From Phocaeicola dorei (GTDB lineage: Bacteria; Bacteroidota; Bacteroidia; Bacteroidales; Bacteroidaceae), in assembly GCF_013009555.1 (NCBI RefSeq), contig NZ_CP046176.1:4805501-4869500 (forward strand): a stretch of 64,000 nucleotides of DNA, read 5' to 3'. Position numbers and translations under genes: made by a program. A model generated the notes under the pieces. It was not told where the DNA came from. It saw only the letters and a program-made list of their open reading frames with translations, and did no database searches. Of the stretch, positions 6,254-15,624 are shown in pieces (the first letter of the stretch is position 1; the number at the start of each line of letters is the position of its first letter).

Positions 6254-8323
6254 GAAATGTATTAAAGGCGGAAACGCTGGAACGCAGATTCCCCCTGTTG
6301 TCGGTAGAAAACGGCTGTATCGTGAGCAAGGATGCCGACCTGACCGTGGCTTTCGAAGTGGAACTGCCCGAACTGTACACGGTAACGGCGGACGAGTATG
6401 AGGCAATGCACTCCTCCTGGATCAAAGCCGTGAAGGTATTGCCGGAACATAGTGTCGTCTGCAAACAGGACTGGTTTGTCAAGGAAACCTACCGTCCGAA
6501 GACCGATGACGGAGAACAGAGCTTCCTGACACGCAGCTATGAGCTGCATTTCAATGAAAGACCTTACCTGAATCACAAATGCTACCTGTTCCTGACGAAG
6601 ACAACCCGCGAACGCAGCCGCCGGAAGAGTGACTTCAATACCCTTTGCCGGGGATTCCTGTTGCCCAAAGAGATAACCGACAAGGATGCTGCCGCCCGCT
6701 TTCTTGAGGCGGTGGAACAGTTCGAGCGTATTATGAATGATTCCGGACATATAAGGCTTCGCCGTCTGGAAACAGACGAAATCACCGGTACGAAGGAACG
6801 TCCCGGACTGGTGGAAAAATACTTTTCCCTCTCGCTGGAGGATGAGACCGCCGTATTGCAGGACATCTGCCTCAAGCCCGGCAGGATGCGCATCGGTGAC
6901 AAACGCCTCTGCCTGCATACCCTTTCCGATACGGAAGACCTGCCCGGCAGACTTTCCACGGACATGCGCTACGAGAGGATGTCCACGGACCGCAGCGACT
7001 GCCGCCTCTCCTTTGCCGCACCCGTAGGACTGCTGCTGTCATGCAACCACATCTATTCGCAATACGTGTTCATCGACGACGCACAGGAAATCCTGCAGAT
7101 GATGGAGAAAAACTCGCGCAATATGCTCTCGTTGTCAAAATACAGCCGGAGCAATGCCGTTAACCAGGAGTGGACGGAGATGTATCTTGATGAGGCACAT
7201 ACCAAAGGAGTGCTTCCCGTCAGATGCCACTGCAACGTCATCGCCTGGGCGGAGGATGCGGAAGAGTTCCGCCGCATCAGGAACGACACGGGCAGCCAGC
7301 TGGCCATGATGGAATGCACGCCAAGGTATAACACCATTGACACACCGGTCATCTATTGGGCGGGAATCCCCGGAAATGCAGGCGACTTTCCATCCGAAGA
7401 ATCCTTTTATACCTTCCTGGAACAGGCCGTATGCCTCTTTGCCGGAGAGACCAATTACAGGAGCTCGCCCAGTCCGTTCGGCATCCGGCTGGCAGACCGC
7501 CAGAACGGGATACCGGTGCATGTGGATATTTCCGACCTGCCCATGAAAAAAGGCATCATTACCAACAGAAATAAGTTCATCCTCGGGCCTTCGGGCAGCG
7601 GAAAATCCTTTTTCACCAACCACCTTGTCCGCCAATACTACGAACAGGGAGCGCATATCCTGCTGGTGGACACTGGAAACAGCTACCAGGGGCTGTGCAG
7701 GATGATCCATGACCGTACCAACGGGAAGGACGGGATTTACATCACGTATGAAGAGGACAATCCGATATCCTTCAACCCGTTCTACACCGAATCCGGAAAA
7801 TTCGATGTGGAGAAGCGTGACAGTATCAACACGCTGATACTGACCTTGTGGAAACGGGAAGACGAGTCGCCGAAACGTTCGGAGGAGGTCGCTCTTTCCG
7901 GAGCAGTGAACGCCTATATCCGAAAGATTTCGGAGAACCGGAACATCAGACCGGACTTCAACGGTTTCTATGAGTTTGTCGCCGATGACTACAGAAGAAT
8001 GATTGAAGAGAAAAAGGTGCGTGAGAAGGATTTTGACATTGACGGTTTTTTGAACGTTCTGGAACCGTTCTACCGGGGCGGAGACTATGACTTCCTGCTG
8101 AACTCCGACAAGGAACTGGACCTGACAGGCAAACGGTTCATCGTATTCGAACTGGACAATATCAGCAGCAACAAAGTGCTTCTTCCGGTGGTGACACTGA
8201 TCATTATGGAAACTTTCATCGCCAAGATGCGCAGGCTCAAAGGTATCCGTAAGATGATATTGATAGAGGAATGCTGGAAAGCCCTGATGTCCGCCAATAT
8301 GAGCGAATACATCAAGTACCTTT
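6250..8323 (+). CDS. traG: TraG, VirB4-like conjugation ATPase, exon 1
   Basis: The main energising ATPase of the secretion channel. Exon 1 encodes the N-terminal VirB4-like domain, Walker A GPSGSGKS at residues 446-453 and the Walker B-like KMILIEE ending at residues 673-674. The gene is split in codon 692 (Phe), after its first base, by a group II intron. Joining 8323 to 10813 restores a single frame of 841 residues, and the sum of exon lengths is an exact multiple of three. The ATG overlaps the traF stop. Confidence 0.95.
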
Positions 8324-8883
8324 GTGCGCCCGTAAAGATTGCATCGTAAATATCTCTTTGGCAAGAGATTAGGAACGTGTTCTTTGAAAATAACCTATCA
8401 TCAGCCGACTTATCTGTTTCGGGAAAACTTAACCGAGCAGGGAGTGTAGCATGTCGGAAAAGTCATAAGTCAGTTAGTTACCAAACTGCGACTGAATGGC
8501 GAGATGAAAAGATAGATATGAGGATAAAGTCCGAATTGATTGAACGATAGTCTGAGTGGTCCCCCTTGAGGCTATGGCGTAAGGTAACTATCAACCGCCA
8601 TATCGTGATACTACTTCAGTGAATAGGTATGAATGTAGCAAGAACTTATCACGACACAACCGCAGTAAGCGAGTAAAGGACGGAAGTCGTATCCGACAAT
8701 CTATCATGCCAACAGTTACGATGTGATAAACGGGGATTACCTATCCCGAAGTGCCGAAAGGCTATTAGGTTCGACCTATGAAAATTCGGAGTGGTAACGG
8801 AGCTTCCATAGTAGTTTGAGCAAGGTAACGCCTTGTACATGGCGAAGGGAAGCAGCTAATTATTAATACAATTAACGGAAAAT

Positions 8884-10707
8884 GTGAGAGACATTATGAG
8901 AAGTCCAGAAAGAGTATTAAACAGTCTATCAGAACACAGTAAGGATGCAAGCTATAAGTTTGAACGTCTTTACAGAATTTTGTTCAATGAGGAAATGTTC
9001 TATGTTGCCTATCAGCGTATTTACGCTAAAGAAGGTAACATGACTAAAGGTTCGGACGGTCAGACCATTGACAACATGAGCCTGAAACGAATTGAAAAGT
9101 TGATTGATACGTTAAAAGACGAAACGTATCAACCCCAACCGTCAAAGAGAGTGTACATACCGAAGAAAAACGGTAAGAAAAGACCTCTTGGCGTGCCGAC
9201 TTTCAATGACAAGTTGATACAGGAAGTGGTAAGAATGGTATTGGAAGCCATATACGAGGGAAGTTTTGAATATACCTCGCATGGGTTTCGTCCCAATCGA
9301 AGCTGCCATACTGCATTAACTCATATCCAAAAGGAGTTTAGCGGTGCAAAATGGTTTGTAGAGGGAGATATAAAAGGCTTCTTTGACAATATAAACCATG
9401 ATGTATTGATAAACATTCTCTCGGAGCGCATTGCGGATGAACGATTCATCCGACTGATACGCAAGTTTTTGAAAGCTGGATATGTCGAGGAGTGGCAATT
9501 CCACAATACTTACAGTGGCACACCGCAAGGGGGTATCATCAGCCCGATATTGGCTAATATATACCTTGACAAGCTGGATAAGTATATAAAGGAATACATA
9601 GCCAAATTCGACAAAGGGAAGAAACGAAGATTCAGTAGAGAAAGTATGGACTTTGGCAATGCAAGAAAACGTATTGTGCGAAAATTGAAATCCGTAAAAG
9701 ATGAAAGGCAAAGGACAAAGCTAATCCTTGAACTGAAAGCAATAGAAAAAGGACGGGCTAAATATCCCAACGGCGAAGAAATGGACGCCGATTACAGAAG
9801 AATGAAATATGCAAGATATGCAGATGATTTTCTTGTGGGAATTATCGGAAGCAAGCAAGATGCACAACAGATAAAGGAAGATATTAAAAACTTCCTTGCT
9901 GATAAACTGGCATTGGAGCTGTCCGATGAAAAGACACTTGTCACTCACACGGAAAGACCAGCCAAATTTCTCGGATATGAAATCACTGTAAGAAAGTCCA
10001 ACGACCAAAAAAGGGATAAACGGGGTAGATTAAGAAGAACCTATGGTAAAAGGGTCTGCTTAAATGTCAGTATGGAAACTGTCCGTAAAAAACTTTTCAA
10101 TTTGGGAGTCTTAGAACTGACAAACCGTAACGGAAAGGAAATATGGAAACCGAAATGTAAATCGGGACTGATATTCAATGATGACCTTGAAATCCTTGAT
10201 AGTTATAATCGAGAAATCGTGGGTTTCTATAACTATTACTCCATAGCCAACAACTGCGCCCATGCCTTGAATAATTTCAAGTACATCATGGAATACAGCA
10301 TGTACAAAACGTTTGCAGGCAAATATAAATGCCGTACACGTGAGGTAAACAAAAAATATCGTAAGAACGGTAGGTTTATCATAAAACACATGACTAAAAC
10401 AGGTGTAAAGGAAAGATTCTTTTACGATGGTGGCTTCAAACGAAAGAAACCCACCTATAAATCGGAATGTGACACTATGCCACGAACAATTTATACTGCG
10501 GGACGGACAAGTCTTGTTGAAAGGCTGAAAGCCCGTGAGTGTGAACTATGTGGAGCGACAGACGACCTTGTTATGCACCATGTAAGGAAGCTAAAGAACT
10601 TGCAGGGAAAGGAAAGCTGGGAACGACACATGATTGCCCGCAAACGCAAGACGATTGCAGTGTGCAGGAGTTGTCATAAGAAGATACATGACGGAAAGAT
10701 AGACTGA
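8884..10707 (+). CDS. Group II intron reverse transcriptase/maturase with HNH nuclease
   Basis: A 607-residue intron-encoded protein. Reverse transcriptase blocks are clear: KKNGKKRPLGVPTFNDKLIQ, HGFRPNRSCHTAL, EGDIKGFFDNI, GTPQGGIISPILANIYL and the catalytic YADD at 312-315. A maturase/thumb region follows. The C-terminus is an HNH/zinc-finger endonuclease (CELCG at 553-557, MHHV, CRSCHKKIH). It would assist splicing and drive retrohoming. It is complete with no frameshift, so the intron may be mobile. The start is the first ATG; one at 8896 is also possible. Confidence 0.95.
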   Translation: MRDIMRSPERVLNSLSEHSKDASYKFERLYRILFNEEMFYVAYQRIYAKEGNMTKGSDGQTIDNMSLKRIEKLIDTLKDETYQPQPSKRVYIPKKNGKKRPLGVPTFNDKLIQEVVRMVLEAIYEGSFEYTSHGFRPNRSCHTALTHIQKEFSGAKWFVEGDIKGFFDNINHDVLINILSERIADERFIRLIRKFLKAGYVEEWQFHNTYSGTPQGGIISPILANIYLDKLDKYIKEYIAKFDKGKKRRFSRESMDFGNARKRIVRKLKSVKDERQRTKLILELKAIEKGRAKYPNGEEMDADYRRMKYARYADDFLVGIIGSKQDAQQIKEDIKNFLADKLALELSDEKTLVTHTERPAKFLGYEITVRKSNDQKRDKRGRLRRTYGKRVCLNVSMETVRKKLFNLGVLELTNRNGKEIWKPKCKSGLIFNDDLEILDSYNREIVGFYNYYSIANNCAHALNNFKYIMEYSMYKTFAGKYKCRTREVNKKYRKNGRFIIKHMTKTGVKERFFYDGGFKRKKPTYKSECDTMPRTIYTAGRTSLVERLKARECELCGATDDLVMHHVRKLKNLQGKESWERHMIARKRKTIAVCRSCHKKIHDGKID

Positions 10708-10717
10708 AATTAGTGGA

Positions 10718-10751
10718 GAGCCGGATACGCTGAGAGGTGTAAGTCCGGTTC
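10718..10751 (+). ncRNA. Group II intron domain V
   Basis: A 34-nt hairpin beginning GAGCCGGA and closing with TCCGGTTC. It contains the AGC catalytic triad, a GAGA tetraloop and a two-base bulge position typical of domain V. This is the ribozyme active site and confirms the intron class. Confidence 0.9.
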
Positions 10752-10812
10752 GGGGGCGAGCATTTGGAAACCTGCCATAGAAATATGATAAGGCGCCGGG
10801 TGCTTAGCCTAC

Positions 10813-11264
10813 TTAAGACCGTCAGAAAATATTTCGGCGAGGCTGTGGTGGTGACACAGGAGGTGGACGACATCATCAGCTCTCCGATTGTGAAAGAGGC
10901 CATCATCAACAACTCTGACTGCAAGATACTGCTTGACCAGCGGAAATACATGAACAAGTTCGAGCACATCCAGCGGCTGCTCGGTCTGACCGAGAAAGAG
11001 AAAGGGCAGATTCTTTCCATCAACCAGGCGAACCATCCCGGGCGCTTCTACCGGGAAGTATGGATAGGGCTTGGAGGAACCTGCTCGGCAGTATATGCCA
11101 CGGAAGTGAGCGAGGAAGAATACTTCACGTTCACGACCGAGGAGTCGGAGAAACTGGAAGTACAACGGATTGCCGGAGGGCCGGAGGGCAGTCTGGAAGG
11201 AGCCATCCGCCGTCTGGCGGAGAAAAAGCGAGAGGAACAGAAACAGGTATTAAACCCGAAATGA
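10813..11264 (+). CDS. traG: TraG, exon 2 (C-terminal ATPase domain)
   Basis: Continues from the split Phe692 codon: KTVRKYFGEAVVVTQEVDD, then SPIVKEAIINNSDCKILLDQ and the C-terminal region ending KQVLNPK. The segment holds the sensor-like VVVTQE strand that follows Walker B in VirB4 ATPases, so exon 1 alone could not make an active enzyme. Its stop overlaps the ATG of the next gene. An apparent start at 10764 lies in the intron and is not used. Confidence 0.93.
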
Positions 11265-11629
11265 AAACGATTATGAGAAACAGACCCCTTATGAGGCTGG
11301 CGGTATGTCTGATAAGCATGGCCGCCATGATATTGCAGAGCTGTTCGGAAAGCGGTATCGACCGCGACAAGATCTGCGGAACGTGGACCAGCGTGGAAGG
11401 CAGACCTGACGTGCTGGTATACAAGGAAGGAGAATGCTATAAGGTGACGGTGTTTTCCCGTAGCGGGAGAACCCGAAGGCTGAAGCCGCAGACTTACCTG
11501 CTGGTGGAAGAAAACGGAAACCTGTTTGTCAATACGGGCTACCGTGTCGATGTGTCCTACAATGAGGCAGCCGACGTGCTGACATTTTCACCGGGCGGAG
11601 ACTATGTAAGGAAGGAGGAACGGGCATGA
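11261..11629 (+). CDS. Small tra-operon lipoprotein (DUF3876-like)
   Basis: A 122-residue protein with a lipoprotein signal (LQSC) followed by a small beta-rich domain (GTWTSVEGRPDVLVYKEGE..., TYLLVEENGNLFV). It is embedded by ATGA overlaps between traG and traI, the slot sometimes called TraH in this family of elements. Predicted to be anchored in a membrane as part of the channel. The DUF number is recalled, not searched. The longer upstream frame overlaps traG and is rejected. Confidence 0.78.
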   Translation: MKTIMRNRPLMRLAVCLISMAAMILQSCSESGIDRDKICGTWTSVEGRPDVLVYKEGECYKVTVFSRSGRTRRLKPQTYLLVEENGNLFVNTGYRVDVSYNEAADVLTFSPGGDYVRKEERA

Positions 11630-12255
11630 AGGCAAGAACGCTTCTGATCGGAACGGCATTTGTACTGGGCGTTACCGGAGCACGCGCCCAATGGGTGGTG
11701 ACAGATCCCGGCAATCTGGCCCAAAGCATCATAAACATGTCGGACAATATCGCCCATACCTCAAAGACGGCAGTCAATACGGCAGAAAGCTTTGCCGAGA
11801 CAGTAAAGATCTATGAGCAGGCCAAGAAATATTACGACCAGCTGAAATCGGTCAACAACCTGATACAGGATGCCCGCAAGGTGCGTGACATCATCCTGAT
11901 GGTGGGCGACGTGTCCGACATCTATGTAACCAACTTCGGCAAGATGATGAACGATGAAAACTTCTCACCGCGCGAACTGGACGCCATCGCCTTCGGTTAC
12001 ACCCGCCTGCTGGAAGAGAGCAACGGCGTGTTGCAGGACCTGAAACAGGTTATCAATGTCAGTACCCTGTCCATGACCGACAAGGACCGTATGGACGTGG
12101 TGGACAACTGCTATTACGAGATGCGCCGTTACCGCAACCTTGTGAGCTATTATACGAACAAGAACATAGCCGTAAGCTACCTCAGGGCCAGAAAGAAGAA
12201 CGACCTGGAACGTGTGATGCGGCTCTACGGGAATGAAACCTCCAAATACTGGTAG
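11626..12255 (+). CDS. traI: TraI (DUF4141), VirB5-like secreted subunit
   Basis: A signal peptide (ending ARAQ) and a mostly helical mature protein, with repeated coiled-coil-like stretches around residues 40-90. These features match VirB5-type pilus-associated proteins. ATG overlaps the preceding stop and traJ begins 2 bases after its own stop. Confidence 0.87.
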   Translation: MKARTLLIGTAFVLGVTGARAQWVVTDPGNLAQSIINMSDNIAHTSKTAVNTAESFAETVKIYEQAKKYYDQLKSVNNLIQDARKVRDIILMVGDVSDIYVTNFGKMMNDENFSPRELDAIAFGYTRLLEESNGVLQDLKQVINVSTLSMTDKDRMDVVDNCYYEMRRYRNLVSYYTNKNIAVSYLRARKKNDLERVMRLYGNETSKYW

Positions 12256-12257
12256 CC

Positions 12258-13271
12258 ATGATGCCGTTGTCGATAGATTTTGCCAACCTGCACACCATAC
12301 TGGCAACCCTGTATGACGAGATGCTTCCCCTTTGCGAGGACATGATGGACGTGGGCAAGGGACTTGCCGGACTGGGTGCGTTGTTCTACGTTGCCGTCCG
12401 TGTATGGCAGTCGATGGCACGTGCCGAACCGATAGATGTCTATCCCCTGCTGCGTCCCTTTGCCATAGGCATCTGCATCCTGCTCTTTCCCACGCTGGTG
12501 CTCGGCACGCTGAACAATATTCTCAGTCCCATCGTGCAGGGCACACACAAGATGCTCGAAGGACAGACGATGGATATGGAACAGTACCGGATCCAAAAGG
12601 AGGAACTGGAAAAGGAGGCCATGCTCCGCAATCCCGAAACAGCATATCTGGTAAGTGACGAGGAGTTTGACCGTCAGCTGGATGAACTGGGCTGGTCAAC
12701 CATAGATACCGCCTCCCGGCTGGGCATGTATGTGGAAGTCGGGATGTATAATCTGGAAAAGAAAATCCGGGATGCATTCCGCAGCCTGCTGGAGCTGATA
12801 TTCGCAGCGGCATCGCTGCTGATAGACACCGTGAGGACTTTTTTCCTGGTCGTACTCTCGATACTGGGACCGGTAGCGTTCGCCTTCAGTGTATGGGATG
12901 GATTCCAGTCCACGCTCGGACAGTGGTTCACGAGATATATTTCCGTTTACCTGTGGCTTCCGGTCAGCGACCTGTTCAGCACCCTGCTTGCCAAGCTTCA
13001 GGTACTGATGCTTCAGAATGACATTCAGGAACTGCAGAACAATCCGGACTACTCGATAGACAACTCGAACAGTGTCTACATCATCTTTATGCTGATCGGG
13101 ATTATCGGATACTTCACCGTGCCTACGGTAGCAGGCTGGATAGTGCAGGCAGGCGGTGCCGGAAACTTCAGCCGTAACCTGAACCGTACGGCCACCAAGA
13201 CAGGCGGCCTTGCAGCCGGAGCAGGCGGTGCCGTATTGGGGAATATCGGAGGCAGGCTGAGGGGCAAATAA
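12258..13271 (+). CDS. traJ: TraJ, VirB6-like polytopic membrane protein
   Basis: A 337-residue inner-membrane channel component. Several hydrophobic segments are visible: around residues 28-50, 60-80, 180-215, 230-245 and 270-300. The C-terminus is Gly/Ala-rich (KTGGLAAGAGGAVLG), as in other VirB6/TrbL relatives. The 122-base gap before traK holds nested inverted repeats (GACGGG/CCCGTC with TCCGGT/ACCGGA). Confidence 0.88.
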   Translation: MMPLSIDFANLHTILATLYDEMLPLCEDMMDVGKGLAGLGALFYVAVRVWQSMARAEPIDVYPLLRPFAIGICILLFPTLVLGTLNNILSPIVQGTHKMLEGQTMDMEQYRIQKEELEKEAMLRNPETAYLVSDEEFDRQLDELGWSTIDTASRLGMYVEVGMYNLEKKIRDAFRSLLELIFAAASLLIDTVRTFFLVVLSILGPVAFAFSVWDGFQSTLGQWFTRYISVYLWLPVSDLFSTLLAKLQVLMLQNDIQELQNNPDYSIDNSNSVYIIFMLIGIIGYFTVPTVAGWIVQAGGAGNFSRNLNRTATKTGGLAAGAGGAVLGNIGGRLRGK

Positions 13272-13393
13272 ACCCTGCGGAGCCTCCTTCCCATGAGTCG
13301 GGCAACCCAAGATGACGGGTCCGGTGACCTGTCGGAACGGGATGTCCCGTCATACCGGAAATATTTATTCATTCAAACCAGACATCAAAAAAA

Positions 13394-14017
13394 ATGGAAT
13401 TCAAGTCATTGACAAACATTGAGAGCAGCTTCAAGCGCATCCGCCTGATGTTGGCGGTCTTTGCTTGCTGCTGTGCGCTCGTTACCGGATATGCGCTGTG
13501 GAGCTCATACCGCTTTGCCGAGAAGCAACGCGAGAAAATCTATGTGCTTGACGGGGGTAAATCGCTGATGATGGCCCTTTCGCAGGACCTCTCACAGAAC
13601 AGGCCTGCCGAGGCGCGGGAACATGTAAGGCGCTTTCACGAACTGTTTTTCTCGCTCTCACCCCAGAAGGATGCCATCGAGCACAATATCAACCGTGCCC
13701 TGCAACTGGCAGACAAGAGTGCCTATCACTACTATGTGGATTTTGCCGAAAGAGGGTATTACAACCGCCTGATTTCAGGCAACATCAACCAGGTGGTGCA
13801 TGTGGACAGCGTGGTGTGCGACTTTGCCGCCTACCCTTACAAGGTGCGGACATATGCCCGGCAGCTGATTATCCGTGAAAGCAACGTGACCGAGCGCAGC
13901 CTCGTAACTTCCTGCTCGCTTCAAAACACAGGACGTTTGGATGACAATCCCAACGGATTCATTATCGAGCAGTTTACCGTGCTGGAGAATAAGGACATAA
14001 GAAGTGCGGAACGATGA
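13394..14017 (+). CDS. traK: TraK, VirB8-like bitopic channel protein
   Basis: A short cytoplasmic N-terminus, one transmembrane helix (residues 18-37) and a periplasmic domain, the VirB8 layout. The sequence MEFKSLTNIESSFKRIRL is characteristic of Bacteroides TraK. The stop overlaps the traL start. Confidence 0.9.
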   Translation: MEFKSLTNIESSFKRIRLMLAVFACCCALVTGYALWSSYRFAEKQREKIYVLDGGKSLMMALSQDLSQNRPAEAREHVRRFHELFFSLSPQKDAIEHNINRALQLADKSAYHYYVDFAERGYYNRLISGNINQVVHVDSVVCDFAAYPYKVRTYARQLIIRESNVTERSLVTSCSLQNTGRLDDNPNGFIIEQFTVLENKDIRSAER

Positions 14018-14316
14018 GGGGAAAACGCGGATTCTTCGGCCATGCGGACAGCCGGGTACGGCTGTTCTGCCGGCGGCTGACAGGAAAGCAGCGCATCCTT
14101 CTGGCAGGCACGGCCTCGTTCCTGCTTGCTGCCTCCTGCCTGTACTCGATTCTCTCCTGTGTATCCCGTTTCGGGGAGCCGGGCCAAAGACCGGCAATGG
14201 GACATATCCGTTCCGTCGTGTTCCGGCCGGAAAGAACAAGAAACATTCATTCAAACATCCATAAACATGAAAATGGACTTTCAGAAAATCAGGGAACGGC
14301 TCGGAGTGTCAAATGA
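14014..14316 (+). CDS. traL: TraL (DUF3989), small inner-membrane protein
   Basis: A 100-residue basic protein with one transmembrane segment (residues 29-47). Its last 16 codons overlap the start of traM by 50 bases, longer than the usual few bases. The C-terminal part (NIHSNIHKHENGLSENQG) may therefore be constrained mainly by the traM frame. Assignment rests on position and topology. Confidence 0.78.
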   Translation: MRGKRGFFGHADSRVRLFCRRLTGKQRILLAGTASFLLAASCLYSILSCVSRFGEPGQRPAMGHIRSVVFRPERTRNIHSNIHKHENGLSENQGTARSVK

Positions 14317-15574
14317 CAAGCCGCTGACTCCCGAAGAGAAGCGCCGGCGCGCAAAGTATATTGTCTATCCGTTTTTCTGCCTGCTGTGCATGGGGTTCCT
14401 CCTGCTGGTATTTAGCCCGTCGGAAAAGGAGAAGGCGGAAATGGAAAAAGGCAGGGGTTTCAACGTGGAGATGCCTTCACCGGAAGATTCGGAAATGGAG
14501 GGCAACAAGGTAAGCGCCTACGAGCAGGAAGCACTAGCAAAAAAGGAAAAATGGCGCAGGGGAACCTTCCAGGAAATGTCCGAATTGCTCAACAAGGACG
14601 GTCAGGATACTGCCGGTCTTACCGCAGGAAAAGCAAACATGGAACTTCCGCCGGAACCGGAAAAGGGGAAAGCCCCCGGCTCCATCCGTTCCTCTGCAGA
14701 AGCCTACCGGAATATGAACCGTTCGCTGGGCACTGTATATACCCGGAATGAAAATCAGCCAAACGTCGATCTGCTCCGCCGTATTGAGGATCTGGAAAAA
14801 GAAAGGAAGCCGGCGGAAGAACAGGCGAAAGGCCAGACCCTGGAAGAAAAGATGGCTCTGCTGGAAAAGTCCTACGAGCTGGCTGCCCGCTACAACGGGA
14901 AAGAGCCGGATGCTTCCTCTACAACAAATGCCCCAAACAGCCGGAAAGAACGGACGGCTGTCCGGCCTGTAAAACGGGTACAGAACCGGATGGTGTCATC
15001 ACTGGCCCAGCCTGCAGGCAATGAAGACATTGCTTCCGGATATGCAGGCGAGAGAAATACCGGCTTCCACACCCCGGTAGGCAAAATGCCATCTTCCGGC
15101 AGGAATACCATCGCCGCCTGTGTGCATGGCACGCAGACCGTATCTGACGGACAGGCACTGCGTATCCGCCTGCTTGAGCCGATGGCAGTGGACGATCTCC
15201 TTATCCCAAAAGGTACGGTACTGGTCGGCGGCACACGTGTCGAGGGGGAACGGATGGGAATCCTGATCGAGACAGTGGAGTACAGGGGCACGCTGTTCCC
15301 GGTGGAACTCGAAGTGTATGACGCTGACGGGCAGCAGGGAATCCTTGTACCGAACTCGATGGAGTATGATGCCGCACGTGAGATTGCCGCCGGCATGGGC
15401 ACCTCTATAGGAAGCAGCATCAATATCTCAACGGATGCCGGAGCGCAGATTGCCTCGGATGTGGGCAAGGGGGTGATACGGGGTGTGTCACAATATGTGG
15501 GCAAGAAGATGCGCACGGTGAAAATCACCCTGAAGGCCGGGCACCGGCTGTTGCTGCATTCTCCTGAAAAATGA
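14267..15574 (+). CDS. traM: TraM, VirB10-like channel protein
   Basis: A 435-residue protein: short cytoplasmic tail, one transmembrane helix around residues 35-52, a long charged and Pro/Glu-rich periplasmic linker, then a C-terminal beta-barrel-like domain with VirB10/TrbI hallmarks (IPKGTVLVGGTRVEGERM). It would span the periplasm. The frame is open to 14126, but those extra codons overlap traL; MKMDFQKIRERLGV is the natural start. Confidence 0.92.
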   Translation: MKMDFQKIRERLGVSNDKPLTPEEKRRRAKYIVYPFFCLLCMGFLLLVFSPSEKEKAEMEKGRGFNVEMPSPEDSEMEGNKVSAYEQEALAKKEKWRRGTFQEMSELLNKDGQDTAGLTAGKANMELPPEPEKGKAPGSIRSSAEAYRNMNRSLGTVYTRNENQPNVDLLRRIEDLEKERKPAEEQAKGQTLEEKMALLEKSYELAARYNGKEPDASSTTNAPNSRKERTAVRPVKRVQNRMVSSLAQPAGNEDIASGYAGERNTGFHTPVGKMPSSGRNTIAACVHGTQTVSDGQALRIRLLEPMAVDDLLIPKGTVLVGGTRVEGERMGILIETVEYRGTLFPVELEVYDADGQQGILVPNSMEYDAAREIAAGMGTSIGSSINISTDAGAQIASDVGKGVIRGVSQYVGKKMRTVKITLKAGHRLLLHSPEK

Positions 15575-15624
15575 AGGAGGAAAGGAAATCAACCATTTAT
15601 TCACCAATCAACCAAGAAACACAC

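Larger units (their letters stand above)
8324..10812 (+). mobile_element. Complete group II intron in traG (2489 bp)
   Basis: Starts with GTGCG directly after exon sequence TACCTTT and ends with ...GCCTAC before TTAAGACC. It contains a roughly 560-base structured 5' region, an open reading frame for a reverse transcriptase/maturase in domain IV, domain V at 10718-10751, and a domain VI-like stem (AGCA with TGCT) in which A10806, the seventh base from the 3' end, is a plausible branch point. Exact removal restores traG. Inserted in the sense orientation, so splicing should preserve the ATPase. Confidence 0.93.

Noticed and set aside
6250-11264. traG as two broken gene fragments
   Set aside because: Removing 8324-10812 restores one frame of 841 codons with intact motifs, so it is a spliced gene.
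10764-11264. A separate gene starting at 10764
   Set aside because: Its first 17 codons are intron domain VI sequence; the rest is traG exon 2.
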